From Maribacter flavus (GTDB lineage: Bacteria; Bacteroidota; Bacteroidia; Flavobacteriales; Flavobacteriaceae): a stretch of DNA of 64,000 nt. The notes below the pieces were generated by a model that saw only the letters and a list, made by a program, of their open reading frames with translations, searched no databases and was not told the origin of the DNA. A program made the position numbers and the translations under genes. Of the stretch, positions 15,232-24,249 are shown one piece after another. The DNA is taken from NCBI RefSeq assembly GCF_008386635.1, contig NZ_VUOE01000002.1:1129848-1193847 (forward strand), in the 5' to 3' direction. How positions within the stretch are numbered: position 1 is the first letter of the stretch; every line of letters begins with the position of its first letter.

Positions 15232-16503
15232 CTAAATATAATCTGCCAATTGCCTCGTTAGTTCACGCCTGCTGTAGCGCTCAATATTCGTAGCCGATGA
15301 TTTTAATGAATTATTCTGAAACTGCTGAAACCAGTTTAAAAGTACCATCTTAAGCTCCGACTCCTGGGTGTGGTTAAAAACCTCGCCCGATGTCGTTTCC
15401 AATATCATTTCCGCTACTTCCCAATTTTCAGGCCCAATACCCAAAATAGGCCTTCCTGAACGTACATATTCAAAGAATTTTCCAGGAATGATTCCTTTTG
15501 TTTCCTCGGAATCGATTTCCACCAATAATAATACTTGTGATTTTTGCTGATATAAAACCGCCTCCTCATGTGGTACATAGCCAATGATGATGACATATTC
15601 ATTTAAACCAAATTCGTTCAGGGAATCCAGGATGTCCTGCCCCACGACGCCCACAAAATTTAATTGTAGGGATTCTTTGAATTCCGGATTTTCGCGCACC
15701 AATTCACCCAACACCTTCCATAATTTACATGGGTTTCGTTTGGTAAGCATAGATCCAATATGGGCTATGGTAAACTTTTCATCCAAGGTAACGGGCTTTC
15801 TTTCCCCCATGTCATAACCATTGGTGATTACTTTGATGGGTTTTGGGGTAAGGCCCTGGAATTCTTGCTTCGTGGTCTTGCTTGTAACCACGATTTTATC
15901 GGCAGTATTCAAGACCTTTCGCTCAAGTTCCTTATGCTTTTTTTGTGCCGATGTCGTTAGCTTCAGTTTTTTATGATAGCCAATAGAGGTCCAGGGATCC
16001 CTAAAGTCGGCTATCCATTGCAGCCCCAATTGCTCCTTTAATTTAAGTCCGATAAGATGTACACTGTGCGGGGGTCCGGTAGTAATAATGGTTTCTATCC
16101 CTTCCTCCTTCAAAATAGGACCCAATAATTTAACGGACGGATTCACCCAAAATTTTCGGGCATCGGGAATAAAAAGATTTCCCCGTATCCAAAGCATGAT
16201 CCGTTCCAATACGGACTGATTCTTCTCGGAAATGACCCCGGAACTTATCCGTTGGGTCTTCCTGCCGGATATCAATTTTGAGAGTCCATAGGGTTCGAAG
16301 ATTTTATGTTTTATGATTTTAATATCGATTGGAACATCCGCAAGCAGGGATGCATCCATTAAAGGATAATGTGGATTTTTGGGAATGTAAACCACCGGCT
16401 CCACACCAAAATCCCGAAAATAGGATACAAACTTTAACCATCGTTGTACTCCGGGGCCGCCTGCCGGGGGCCAGTAATACGTGATGACCAAAGCGCGTTT
16501 CAT
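15232..16503 (-). CDS. Glycosyltransferase, GT4-like
   Basis: Start placed at 16503 (MKRALVITYYWPP...), 423 residues. This ATG overlaps the TGA of the upstream gene as ATGA, which is typical translational coupling; the ATG at 16533 would overlap it by 34 bases. The N-terminal WPPAGGPGVQRWLKF and the C-terminal KFFEYVRSGRPILGIG region are characteristic of retaining GT-B glycosyltransferases of the GT4 group. The enzyme would add a sugar to a lipid-linked or surface glycan on the cytoplasmic face. Donor and acceptor are unknown. Being between YfhO and a flippase suggests one pathway. Confidence 0.87.
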   Translation of the reverse strand: MKRALVITYYWPPAGGPGVQRWLKFVSYFRDFGVEPVVYIPKNPHYPLMDASLLADVPIDIKIIKHKIFEPYGLSKLISGRKTQRISSGVISEKNQSVLERIMLWIRGNLFIPDARKFWVNPSVKLLGPILKEEGIETIITTGPPHSVHLIGLKLKEQLGLQWIADFRDPWTSIGYHKKLKLTTSAQKKHKELERKVLNTADKIVVTSKTTKQEFQGLTPKPIKVITNGYDMGERKPVTLDEKFTIAHIGSMLTKRNPCKLWKVLGELVRENPEFKESLQLNFVGVVGQDILDSLNEFGLNEYVIIIGYVPHEEAVLYQQKSQVLLLVEIDSEETKGIIPGKFFEYVRSGRPILGIGPENWEVAEMILETTSGEVFNHTQESELKMVLLNWFQQFQNNSLKSSATNIERYSRRELTRQLADYI

Positions 16504-18938
16504 TGGGAAGTTTCTCCTTTTTTGGTTCTCCAAAAAGAATATCCAATGCCACCCAAAAGCACCAAACCAAGGAGAATGGTACTTGCCAAGGCAATCGTGC
16601 TACCTTGTTCTACGACTTCCGGCTCAAACTTAAATTCAATGGTATGTTTTCCCTCGGGTACACGCATGGACCTTAACACATAGTTTACCTTAAAATGGTC
16701 GGTGCGTTGTCCATCCAAATAGGCGTTCCAACCTTGTGGGTAGTGCATTTCACTAAAAACCGCGACTCCCGCATTAGGATTGTAGGAACTGTAGGTCAGA
16801 TGATTGGGCTCATAATCCGTCAATTGAATAGTGGCGGTGGAATCCACTTGAAAATCAAGACGATTGATATTGTTTACTTTTTCGGAATTATAGACTGCGA
16901 CGTTCTTTGTGTCCAGACTATCCAAAGCGAGTATCTCCTCGTTGGCAGATTCTACGGGCTTTAGCTTTCTAACAAACCAAGCATTTCCATTGGCATCTGG
17001 ATTTTGAATGGGAAATATGTTGCCTTCCTGATCTTGCCGAATCACATATTTAACGTTCAACATATTGAATACGGAAAGATTCCCCTTGTAGATATGGAAT
17101 TCATACAAGTCCTGTATACCGGCAGGTTTGGCCGCATGGTATCCCGTAATGCTTTGATGGAAATAGGCCGTTTTTGCCGAATCAAAACCATCGGTTTGAT
17201 CAAAAACCCTATATACCCCATCGTCTTCCATAATCAGCTTATCCGCTTCCGAAGCCTGAAACGGCTCCAGCATCCTCCGTTTGGCCACAAAATTATCGGC
17301 GTTCACATACCTAAGGTTCACCCCTACCAAATCAAATACCACGAGCATTCCGATACCCAATACGACCCAATTCTCCTTGAGTTTCCCTTTGAGGTACAAC
17401 CAGACCAAGCTAGCGGTTATCAACACGTAAATCAATGACCGAATAAGATCGTTCGTGTACACTGCCTTACGGTCCAGTCGCAACATTTCAGGAAGTTCCT
17501 CTAAACCGGTCATGCGCAACCGTTCGTCCGAAGGCCCCGTAAAATCGAACATTCCCTTGACAAGGAACAACAAGACTCCTAGAGTCAAAACTACCGCTCC
17601 GGCATATTTTAAGGAATTCAACTTATCCGAGGGAGGGACTTTAGGTGAAAATATCTTTTTCAAGGCCAAGATGGCCAAGAGGGGCGCACATAATTCCAAT
17701 ACGACCTGGATGGAGGAAACCGCCCTAAACTTATCGTACAGCGGAAAATAATCGATCATGAAGTTTGTGAGTCCGCTGAAATTCTTTCCCCAGGAAAGCA
17801 TCAACGACATCAACACCCCGAACAACAACCACCACTTATGTTTTCCCTTGACCAAGAACAATCCCAAAATAAACAGGAAAAATATAATGGCCCCAATGTA
17901 GGCAGGACCGGATGTCCCGGGTTGTTCTCCCCAATAAAGAGGTAGTCCGCTAACAAAATCCAAGGCACTGGACCTGGGCAGTCCTTTGTCTATCAAATAG
18001 TTGAAGGATTTTGAGTCCTCACCTAGGTTTTCCTGACTTGCCCCACCAAATAGCCGGGGAACGAACAAGTTTAAGGATTCCGTAATTCCATAACTCCATT
18101 GCGTGATGTACTCCTTGCTCAATCCATCCGTGCTCGCCTTTGGGGAACCATCAGGATTAATGGTCAGTTCACTTTTGCCCCTGGTACTCCAATCTGCATA
18201 TTCCTTCGTGGCCAGAAGGCTTGTGGCATTTGCGGCAATACCCAATGCGACAGCCGCTACCAAAATTCCAACCGAGATAACATAGTGTTTTAATTCCTTT
18301 CGTTTGATGGCATCGACCAAATACGCTATCCCCAAAACCAGTACCAGCAACATGAAATAATAGGTCATTTGGTAGTGGTTGGCCACAATTTCTAATGCCA
18401 TTCCCAAGGCCGCCAGTAAAAATCCGGATAGGTATTTCTTTCTAAATACCAACACGATACCCGCCAAAAGAATGGGCAAATATCCCAATGCATGGGCCTT
18501 TGCATTGTGTCCCGCTCCAATAATAATGATCAAATAGCTCGAAAAGCCAAAGGCCAAAGCCCCTACAATGGCCAGTTTATAATCGACCTTCAAACAACAG
18601 AGAAGAATATAAAATCCGATAAAATAAAGAAATAGATAATCTGCGGGCCTTGGTAAAAATCGGATGGCCCGATCCAATTCCTTGACGTAATTGTGGGGAT
18701 AGTTTGCCCCCAACTGATACGTGGGCATGCCCCCAAAAGCACTGTTGGTCCAGTAAGGCTCTGTTTCCGTTCTTTTCCTGAAATCGTTTTGTTCTTTGGC
18801 CATGCCCGTGTACTGGGCAATGTCATTCTGAAAAATTACCTTTCCCTGAAGTACTGGATGAAAGTAGGCCAGTGCGGCGATGATAAGGAATACGGTGACA
18901 AAAAAATGGGTAATAAAGAATTTTAGACCTTTCTTCAT
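16500..18938 (-). CDS. YfhO family membrane protein (GT-C fold candidate glycosyltransferase)
   Basis: An 812-residue protein with many transmembrane helices in its first two thirds, an early FQNDIAQYTGMAKEQNDF lumenal loop with acidic residues, and a soluble beta-rich segment near residues 560-770 before a final helix and a charged tail. This is the architecture of the YfhO family, some members of which glycosylate lipoteichoic acid with sugars from polyprenyl phosphate. In Bacteroidota the role is not established. It is the first gene of the operon with the glycosyltransferase (ATGA overlap) and the flippase, and has its own -7 box at 18958. Confidence 0.88.
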   Translation of the reverse strand: MKKGLKFFITHFFVTVFLIIAALAYFHPVLQGKVIFQNDIAQYTGMAKEQNDFRKRTETEPYWTNSAFGGMPTYQLGANYPHNYVKELDRAIRFLPRPADYLFLYFIGFYILLCCLKVDYKLAIVGALAFGFSSYLIIIIGAGHNAKAHALGYLPILLAGIVLVFRKKYLSGFLLAALGMALEIVANHYQMTYYFMLLVLVLGIAYLVDAIKRKELKHYVISVGILVAAVALGIAANATSLLATKEYADWSTRGKSELTINPDGSPKASTDGLSKEYITQWSYGITESLNLFVPRLFGGASQENLGEDSKSFNYLIDKGLPRSSALDFVSGLPLYWGEQPGTSGPAYIGAIIFFLFILGLFLVKGKHKWWLLFGVLMSLMLSWGKNFSGLTNFMIDYFPLYDKFRAVSSIQVVLELCAPLLAILALKKIFSPKVPPSDKLNSLKYAGAVVLTLGVLLFLVKGMFDFTGPSDERLRMTGLEELPEMLRLDRKAVYTNDLIRSLIYVLITASLVWLYLKGKLKENWVVLGIGMLVVFDLVGVNLRYVNADNFVAKRRMLEPFQASEADKLIMEDDGVYRVFDQTDGFDSAKTAYFHQSITGYHAAKPAGIQDLYEFHIYKGNLSVFNMLNVKYVIRQDQEGNIFPIQNPDANGNAWFVRKLKPVESANEEILALDSLDTKNVAVYNSEKVNNINRLDFQVDSTATIQLTDYEPNHLTYSSYNPNAGVAVFSEMHYPQGWNAYLDGQRTDHFKVNYVLRSMRVPEGKHTIEFKFEPEVVEQGSTIALASTILLGLVLLGGIGYSFWRTKKGETSQ

Positions 18939-18957
18939 GTTCCGGTGGTTGGTTAGA

Positions 18958-18965
18958 CAAAGATA
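18958..18965 (-). promoter_or_regulatory. Candidate -7 box for the YfhO operon
   Basis: The minus strand reads TATCTTTG, matching TAnnTTTG, ending about 20 bases before the YfhO ATG. The nearest TTTG upstream is 15 bases away, shorter than usual. It lies in the gap before and at the stop codon of the DUF4834 gene. Confidence 0.4.
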
Positions 18966-18966
18966 A

Positions 18967-19230
18967 CTAGTCTATTTCTTCAAAATCGATATATTCCCCA
19001 ACTTTTTCGGAATTGCTCCTTTTCTTGGCCGACTTTTTTTTGATGATAACGTCACCTACTTGCTCCTCTTGCTGATTGGATTCTGGCTGGAATCCTTCAA
19101 AGGTCTTCCTAAAATGCGACTCGGTCTTTTTAGCCGCGTAATTCAATATTTTAGGCGCGAACATCCTTGCCAAAATTTTCAGCAGGTAGTACACCAATAG
19201 AATTACCAGGATTGTTTTTAAAAATGCCAT
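18967..19230 (-). CDS. DUF4834 family small membrane protein
   Basis: An 87-residue protein with one N-terminal transmembrane helix (about residues 5-22, FLKTILVILLVYYLLKILAR) and a basic/acidic cytoplasmic tail containing paired lysines and the terminal EYIDFEEID. This is the pattern of DUF4834, a family restricted to Bacteroidota with no known function. It is the gene immediately upstream of the YfhO operon on the same strand, but an internal -7 box suggests the operon can also be expressed separately. Confidence 0.8.
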   Translation of the reverse strand: MAFLKTILVILLVYYLLKILARMFAPKILNYAAKKTESHFRKTFEGFQPESNQQEEQVGDVIIKKKSAKKRSNSEKVGEYIDFEEID

Positions 19231-19250
19231 TTATTTGGATTGCTACATAT

Positions 19251-19258
19251 CAAAAATA
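19251..19258 (-). promoter_or_regulatory. Candidate -7 box for the DUF4834 gene
   Basis: The minus strand reads TATTTTTG, matching TAnnTTTG, 20 bases before the ATG at 19230. No -33 element at the normal distance. Confidence 0.4.
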
Positions 19259-19316
19259 CAATTATCACGTTGTATAACTAGATTCAAAGTATTAAAATAA
19301 TTATAAAGTCGTTTCC

Positions 19317-20402
19317 ATGGGCAAGCCCTTTAGTAGCAAAAGAATCCTATTACAACTACTGGTTTTATTGATTGTGCCTTTGTCCGTCCTGGCCCAATAT
19401 ACGGATGTTATAAATTCTAACAGGCCTGGACTTTCCGTAAGTGCTTATGCTGTGGGAAGAAATGTTGTGCAGCTGGAAATGGGTCTATTTTATGAACAGA
19501 GCGACCATACACTGTTGAACACGCAATCCGATTCTTGGGGATCAAACTTTTCATTGCGATACGGATTGTTGTTTGAGCGTTTGGAACTAAACTATGAAGG
19601 TACTTTTCAAGATCAGGATATTATATATGAATTCTTTGACCTTAAGGCCAAGAGAAGGGATTTTTCCAGGAATAGATTGGGTCTTAAGTATTTAATCTAC
19701 GACCCGTATAAAAATCCGGAGCGGAACAAACCCAATCTTTACAGTTGGCGCGCCAACCATAAGTTCCAGTTTAAAAACTTGTTGCCTGCCGTCTCCCTGT
19801 ATGCGGGAGCCAATTTTGTTTTGGGCGACAATCCCTACTATCCGGGAGAACCCACCTTTTCGCCGCGGGTCATGTTGGCCACCCAAAGCAGGATGACGCC
19901 AAGAATGGTCATGATCACCAATACGGCTTATGATAGAATTGGAACCGATGACCCAGAATTGAGTTATATAATTTCCTTCTCACATGCCTTTAGAAACCCC
20001 AAATGGAGTACCTTTTTGGAACATCAGGGAATACAAAGCGATCGCTATTCAGATTTATTATTACGTGGAGGGGTTGCCTATTTGTTCAATGAGCAACTTC
20101 AAGTAGATATGGGACTAGGGGCAAGTTTTAAAAATACACCGTCCCGTGTTTTTGTGAATATAGGGGGGTCCTATAGGTTTGACTTCCACAAAGATAAATT
20201 GGTCCCCATCGAAGACCAAAAGTCCAATGAAAATGGGGGTGCCATCAAGAAAAACTCCATGAAAAAGGAGAAACGAAAAGATAGAAAATCCCGGGGAAGC
20301 GGTGCGGAAGACGTGGATTTGGGACCGTCCAAAAAGCAATTGAGAAAACTCAAAAAGGCCCAAAAAAAAGGAAATAGGGACGACAGCGAAATTGACTTCT
20401 AA
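19317..20402 (+). CDS. Outer-membrane beta-barrel, MetA-pathway transporter-like
   Basis: A 361-residue exported protein with a signal peptide (about residues 1-26, cleavage near VLA-QY). Residues 30-290 show the alternating hydrophobic/aromatic pattern of an outer-membrane beta-barrel and begin INSNRPGLSVSAYAVGRNVVQ, the opening seen in proteins assigned to the phenol MetA transporter-like family. After the last predicted strand (YRFDF near residue 290) comes an unusual Lys/Arg/Ser-rich tail (about residues 295-361) that would lie on the periplasmic side and is not part of the barrel. Cargo is unknown. It is upstream of the lipid-locus acyltransferase on the same strand with an 87-base gap. 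Confidence 0.8.
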   Translation: MGKPFSSKRILLQLLVLLIVPLSVLAQYTDVINSNRPGLSVSAYAVGRNVVQLEMGLFYEQSDHTLLNTQSDSWGSNFSLRYGLLFERLELNYEGTFQDQDIIYEFFDLKAKRRDFSRNRLGLKYLIYDPYKNPERNKPNLYSWRANHKFQFKNLLPAVSLYAGANFVLGDNPYYPGEPTFSPRVMLATQSRMTPRMVMITNTAYDRIGTDDPELSYIISFSHAFRNPKWSTFLEHQGIQSDRYSDLLLRGGVAYLFNEQLQVDMGLGASFKNTPSRVFVNIGGSYRFDFHKDKLVPIEDQKSNENGGAIKKNSMKKEKRKDRKSRGSGAEDVDLGPSKKQLRKLKKAQKKGNRDDSEIDF

Positions 20403-20472
20403 ATTTCGATACCCTTAGTACTTTTAACCTTTGCTTAATTTTTAGGTATTGATTAATATTCCTAATATTGAT

Positions 20473-20485
20473 GCTTCTAAGAAGC
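20473..20485. promoter_or_regulatory. Palindrome just before the acyltransferase start
   Basis: GCTTCTAAGAAGC is a perfect palindrome around one central base, ending 4 bases before the ATG at 20490. It could be an operator or a small leader hairpin. Too short to be more definite. Confidence 0.3.
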
Positions 20486-20489
20486 GTCG

Positions 20490-21608
20490 ATGATCACATT
20501 AAAAGAGGTTGCAAATACCAAGGAGCTAAAGAAGTTCGTAACCTTTCCTTTTTCGCTCTACAAGGGTTCCAAATATTGGGTTCCCCCTATTATAAAGGAC
20601 GAACTTGACTCTTTTAACAAGGATATAAACCCCGTGTTCAAAGATGCGGATGCCCGATTTTTTCTAGCCTATAAAAATCATTCCATTGTTGGTAGGGTCG
20701 CCGCTATCATCAACCGATTGGAAATTGAGCAGCAACAGATCAAGAAAATGCGATTTGGTTGGTTCGATTTTATAGACGATCCCAATGTCTCCAAACTACT
20801 TTTGGAAAAAGTTGCGGAAATAGGAAGGGAAAATCAACTTGAATTTATGGAGGGACCGGTAGGTTTTTCCAATCTGGATAAAGTAGGAGTACTTGTGGAA
20901 GGTTTTGACCATATTGGCTCTATGGTCACTTGGTATAACCATCCCTATTATGAAAAGCATTACGCCAATTTTGGATTTGTAAAGGAGAAGGAGTACATGG
21001 AGAACAAATTCCCCGTTAGTAATGCAGATCCTGCACTCTTTACCAAACTTAATGACATTGTTAAAAAGAGGTATGGCCTAAAAGAAATGAACTTTAAAAG
21101 CACCAAGGAGGTTATGCCCTATGTGGACGAGATGTTCGACCTTTTTAACGAAACCTACGCAAAGCTTTCTTCCTTTGTTCCCATTACCGAAATACAAAAG
21201 GCCTATTTCAAAAAAAAATATATCAGTTTTATCAATCCGGAGTACATCAAATTTATTCTGGACAAAAATGACAAGGTAATTTCCTTTGCCATCGTAATGC
21301 CCTCTTATTCCAAGGCTTTGCAAAAAGCCAATGGCACATTGTTACCTTTTGGGATTTTTCATCTATTATCGGCAAAAAGGAACAGTAAGGATGCTATCTT
21401 TTATTTGATAGGCATCCACCCTGAATACCAGAACAAAGGTGTTACCGCCATCATATTCAATGAATATTACAAGGTATTCACGGAAAAAGGTATAAAAATG
21501 TGTTACAGAACTCCAGAGTTGGAAGAAAACATTGCCATAAAGCAAATGTGGAAGCACTTTAGCCCAGAGGTTTACAAAAGAAGAAGAACCTATAGAAAAA
21601 GCCTATAA
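20490..21608 (+). CDS. GNAT-fold N-acyltransferase, YghO / bacterial ceramide synthase-like
   Basis: A 372-residue soluble protein. The N-terminal FVTFPFSLYKGSKYWVPP motif followed by an acidic DELDSF and the IVGRVAAIIN strand are, from memory, hallmarks of the long GNAT-fold family that includes E. coli YghO and the bacterial ceramide synthases (bCerS), which N-acylate long-chain bases. A second acyl-CoA/ACP-binding-like stretch, LIGIHPEYQNKGVTAII, lies near residue 310 (QNKGV is the GNAT P-loop pattern). The neighbour, convergent across one shared terminator, is a serine-palmitoyltransferase/cysteate-acyltransferase homologue, and next comes a cysteate-synthase-like gene. The likely role is N-acylation of capnine (or sphinganine) to the final sulfonolipid (or ceramide). 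The family call is fairly confident; the substrate is inference. Confidence 0.8.
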   Translation: MITLKEVANTKELKKFVTFPFSLYKGSKYWVPPIIKDELDSFNKDINPVFKDADARFFLAYKNHSIVGRVAAIINRLEIEQQQIKKMRFGWFDFIDDPNVSKLLLEKVAEIGRENQLEFMEGPVGFSNLDKVGVLVEGFDHIGSMVTWYNHPYYEKHYANFGFVKEKEYMENKFPVSNADPALFTKLNDIVKKRYGLKEMNFKSTKEVMPYVDEMFDLFNETYAKLSSFVPITEIQKAYFKKKYISFINPEYIKFILDKNDKVISFAIVMPSYSKALQKANGTLLPFGIFHLLSAKRNSKDAIFYLIGIHPEYQNKGVTAIIFNEYYKVFTEKGIKMCYRTPELEENIAIKQMWKHFSPEVYKRRRTYRKSL

Positions 21609-21610
21609 AA

Positions 21611-21640
21611 AAGCCCAAACTTAATGTTTGGGCTTTATTT
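21611..21640. terminator. Bidirectional terminator between convergent lipid genes
   Basis: AAGCCCAAAC (21611-21620), loop TTAAT, GTTTGGGCTT (21626-21635), T-rich on the plus side and preceded by an A-run that gives a T-run on the minus side. It serves both the acyltransferase and the PLP enzyme. Confidence 0.8.
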
Positions 21641-21663
21641 ATTACTTATTGAAAAATCGAACG

Positions 21664-22926
21664 CTACTCTCCCATAGCCGCTGCAACCGCTGCGGATAAT
21701 CTTTTATAGGTTCCGTTTTTCAATCGGTCCCTGATAGCGGAAAAAGCATCCAAAGTTTCGCTAATATCCTCCATGGTATGGGTTGCCGTTGGTATCAAAC
21801 GCAACAAAATCAATCCTTTAGGAATAACTGGATATACGACAATAGAACAGAAAATACCGTAATTTTCCCTCAAATCCTTTACCAATGCCATCGCCTCTGG
21901 AATACTACCGTTCAAATATACAGGGGTGACACAGCTAGTAGTGGTCCCAATATCAAAACCTCGCTCCTTTAAACCATTTTGAAGGGCGTTAACGTTTTCC
22001 CACAACTTCGCCTTAAGCTCCGGCATGGTACGTAACATGTCCAAACGTTTTAAAGCTCCTTTCACATAAACCATGGGAAGGGATTTTGCGAACATTTGGG
22101 AACGCAAATTATATTTTAGGTAATCGATTATTTCTTGATCGGCCGCAACAAAAGCACCAATACCAGCCATGGATTTGGCAAATGTGGCCAGATACACATC
22201 TATTTGATCCTGAACACCTTGCTCCTCACCTGCACCTGCTCCGGTTTTGCCCAACGTTCCAAAACCATGGGCATCGTCTACCAATAACCTAAAGTTGAAC
22301 TTCTTTTTTAACGCGACAATTTCCTTAAGAATCCCTTGTTCGCCCCGCATCCCAAAAACACCTTCGGAGATAACCAAAATACCTCCTCCTGTTTGGTCCG
22401 CCATTTTGGTGGCTCGCTCAAGGTTCTTTTCCAGACTCTCGGCATTGTTATGGGTAAACGTAAACCTTTTACCCATATGCAATCGAACACCATCGATAAT
22501 ACAGGCGTGGCAATCCACGTCATACACAATAATATCATCCTTTGTAACCAATGCATCGATAACCGACATAAACCCTTGGTAACCAAAATTAAGCAAGTAG
22601 GAAGCCTCTTTTTGGGAAAATTCTGCCAATTCCCGTTCCAATTGCTCGTGGTAGTCCGTATGACCACTCATCATACGTGCGCCCATTGGGTACGCCGCTC
22701 CGTGCTCCGTTGCTGCTTCACCATCTACCTTTTTTATTTCGGGTAGATTTGCAAGACCCAAATAATCGTTTATACTCCAGGTAATTACATCCTTTCCTTG
22801 GAACTTCATCCTATTGGAAATTGGACCTTCCAATTTAGGAAATACAAAATATCCCTCTGCTTGTGAAGCCCACTTACCTAACGGGCCCTTATTTTCTATG
22901 ATTCTTTCAAATAAATCTCTCATCAC
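21664..22926 (-). CDS. Serine palmitoyltransferase / cysteate fatty-acyltransferase homologue
   Basis: A 420-residue cytoplasmic alpha-oxoamine synthase (fold-type I PLP enzyme), which condenses an amino acid with an acyl thioester and releases CO2. His140 in VDCHACI would stack on PLP, Asp217/His220 lie in VDDAHGFG and the Schiff-base Lys251 lies in TFAKSMAG. The family covers serine palmitoyltransferase (sphingolipids), cysteate fatty-acyltransferase (sulfonolipids such as capnine) and aminooxononanoate synthase. From memory, the long form starting LFERIIENKGPLGKW is the flavobacterial cysteate/serine acyltransferase. The cysteate-synthase-like neighbour points to cysteate as the substrate, but serine cannot be excluded by sequence alone. 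It has its own promoter and a terminator separates it from the neighbour. Confidence 0.88.
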   Translation of the reverse strand: MMRDLFERIIENKGPLGKWASQAEGYFVFPKLEGPISNRMKFQGKDVITWSINDYLGLANLPEIKKVDGEAATEHGAAYPMGARMMSGHTDYHEQLERELAEFSQKEASYLLNFGYQGFMSVIDALVTKDDIIVYDVDCHACIIDGVRLHMGKRFTFTHNNAESLEKNLERATKMADQTGGGILVISEGVFGMRGEQGILKEIVALKKKFNFRLLVDDAHGFGTLGKTGAGAGEEQGVQDQIDVYLATFAKSMAGIGAFVAADQEIIDYLKYNLRSQMFAKSLPMVYVKGALKRLDMLRTMPELKAKLWENVNALQNGLKERGFDIGTTTSCVTPVYLNGSIPEAMALVKDLRENYGIFCSIVVYPVIPKGLILLRLIPTATHTMEDISETLDAFSAIRDRLKNGTYKRLSAAVAAAMGE

Positions 22927-22945
22927 CTAGTTTTGGTTCTGCCTG

Positions 22946-22978
22946 CAAAAGTAAAAATTTTTGGACAGCATTCACAAA
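22946..22978 (-). promoter_or_regulatory. Complete Bacteroidota promoter of the acyltransferase gene
   Basis: The minus strand has TTTG (22978-22975), a 21-base spacer and TACTTTTG (22953-22946), matching TTTG-N19-21-TAnnTTTG. Transcription would start near 22940, giving a leader of about 15 bases. Confidence 0.7.
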
Positions 22979-23085
22979 TAATTTATTGGCACCGCCAAAG
23001 GGTTTACTATACCTAGGTTAGTCACGAAATTAAAAGTTCGTCTTCGAAGAATGCCTCGTGGGCTTTCCCTAAGGTAGTTATGAAT

Positions 23086-23114
23086 AAAAAAAAGCGGGCA
23101 AAAAGCCCGCTTTT
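23086..23114 (-). terminator. Terminator after the cysteine/cysteate synthase gene
   Basis: AAAAGCGGGC (23090-23099), loop AAAAA, GCCCGCTTTT (23105-23114). On the minus strand the stem is followed by a run of eight T. It uncouples the synthase from the downstream acyltransferase. Confidence 0.8.
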
Positions 23115-23136
23115 GGTAGTATTCTTAAACCTCAGC

Positions 23137-24177
23137 TTACTTAATGAACTGGATTTCCTGTTTCGCTTCCACTGGATTGGCCTCCAAAAAGCCTTGGTCT
23201 TCCATCCACTGGTCACTGTAAATTTTACTCATATACCGTGAACCGTGATCTGGGAAGATAACAACGACTTTGCTGTTCGCATCAAAGGTGTTCAATTCAT
23301 CCAGTTGTTTCACGGCCTGCATAACGGCTCCGCTAGTATACCCTACAAAAATGCCCTCCGTTCTGGAAATTTCCCTTGCGGTATGTGCACTTTCCGCATC
23401 GGTGACCTTTATAAATTCATCGATAATCTCAAAATCCGTGGCAGTTGGAATCAAATTTTTACCCAATCCTTCAATCCTGTACGGATAGATTTCATTGGTA
23501 TCCAAGGTTCCCGTCTCGTGATATTTCTTTAAAACGGAACCATAGGCGTCTACTCCAATGATTTTGATATTCGGGTTTTGTTCCTTTAAATATCGGGCCG
23601 TACCGGAAATAGTACCACCCGTCCCACTGCAGGCCACCAAGTGCGTAATCTGTCCGGCTGTTTGTTCCCAAATTTCAGGACCTGTTGATCGATAGTGGGC
23701 CTCCATATTCAATTCATTAAAATACTGATTGATATATATGGAGTTCTTGGTTTCGTCATGCAAACGTTTCGCTACTTGGTAGTAGGACCTTGGATCATCC
23801 GCACTCACATGGGCAGGACAAACATACACTTCCGCACCCATGGAACGTAGCATATCGATTTTATCGGCAGAAGACTTAGAACTGACCGCCAGAATACATT
23901 TGTACCCCTTGATAATACTTACCATGGCAATACTAAAACCAGTATTCCCTGAAGTTGTCTCAATGATGGTACTGCCTTCCTTTAAAAGACCTTTCCTTTC
24001 GGCCTCTTCTATTATGTGGATTGCGATGCGGTCTTTGGAGGAGTGACCCGGATTGAATGCCTCAACTTTGGCATAAAAGTCACCTGTAAGATTCTCGGTA
24101 ATTCTGTTAAGTTTCACCAAGGGTGTTTTCCCAATTAATTCTAAGATATTGTTATTAGCCTTTATCTTATTTTCCAT
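23137..24177 (-). CDS. Cysteine synthase-family PLP enzyme, probable cysteate synthase
   Basis: A 346-residue fold-type II PLP enzyme. Lys48 in [12 protein letters not shown] is the Schiff-base lysine, TTSGNTG (residues 74-80) binds substrate carboxylate and SGTGGT (184-189) is the phosphate-binding loop. Ordinary cysteine synthases have NPGGSVKDR at the lysine; the His and Ser changes here suggest a different substrate. In sulfonolipid producers an enzyme of this family joins O-phosphoserine and sulfite to give cysteate. With the acyltransferase and N-acyltransferase neighbours this is the most economical role, though a housekeeping cysteine synthase (CysK/CysM) is the alternative. It has its own terminator and a promoter with an inverted repeat. 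Confidence 0.85.
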   Translation of the reverse strand: MENKIKANNNILELIGKTPLVKLNRITENLTGDFYAKVEAFNPGHSSKDRIAIHIIEEAERKGLLKEGSTIIETTSGNTGFSIAMVSIIKGYKCILAVSSKSSADKIDMLRSMGAEVYVCPAHVSADDPRSYYQVAKRLHDETKNSIYINQYFNELNMEAHYRSTGPEIWEQTAGQITHLVACSGTGGTISGTARYLKEQNPNIKIIGVDAYGSVLKKYHETGTLDTNEIYPYRIEGLGKNLIPTATDFEIIDEFIKVTDAESAHTAREISRTEGIFVGYTSGAVMQAVKQLDELNTFDANSKVVVIFPDHGSRYMSKIYSDQWMEDQGFLEANPVEAKQEIQFIK

Positions 24178-24199
24178 AGGGGGATATGATTTTTATTTT

Positions 24200-24238
24200 T
24201 AGCAAATCAACGATTTGTTAAAATTTGCTACAAATCTA
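24200..24238 (-). promoter_or_regulatory. Promoter -7 box with overlapping inverted repeat
   Basis: The minus strand carries TAGATTTG (24231-24238), matching TAnnTTTG. An 8-bp inverted repeat TAGCAAAT/ATTTGCTA (24200-24207 and 24223-24230) covers the predicted start point, with an inner repeat CAAATC/GATTTG at 24203-24208 and 24212-24217. An operator for the synthase gene is plausible. Confidence 0.45.
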
Positions 24239-24249
24239 CTATTTTTTTT

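Noticed and set aside
22986-22993. TTGGCACC resembling a sigma-54 -24 element
   Set aside because: No TTGC at the -12 position. The complete -33/-7 promoter at 22946-22978 overlaps it on the other strand.
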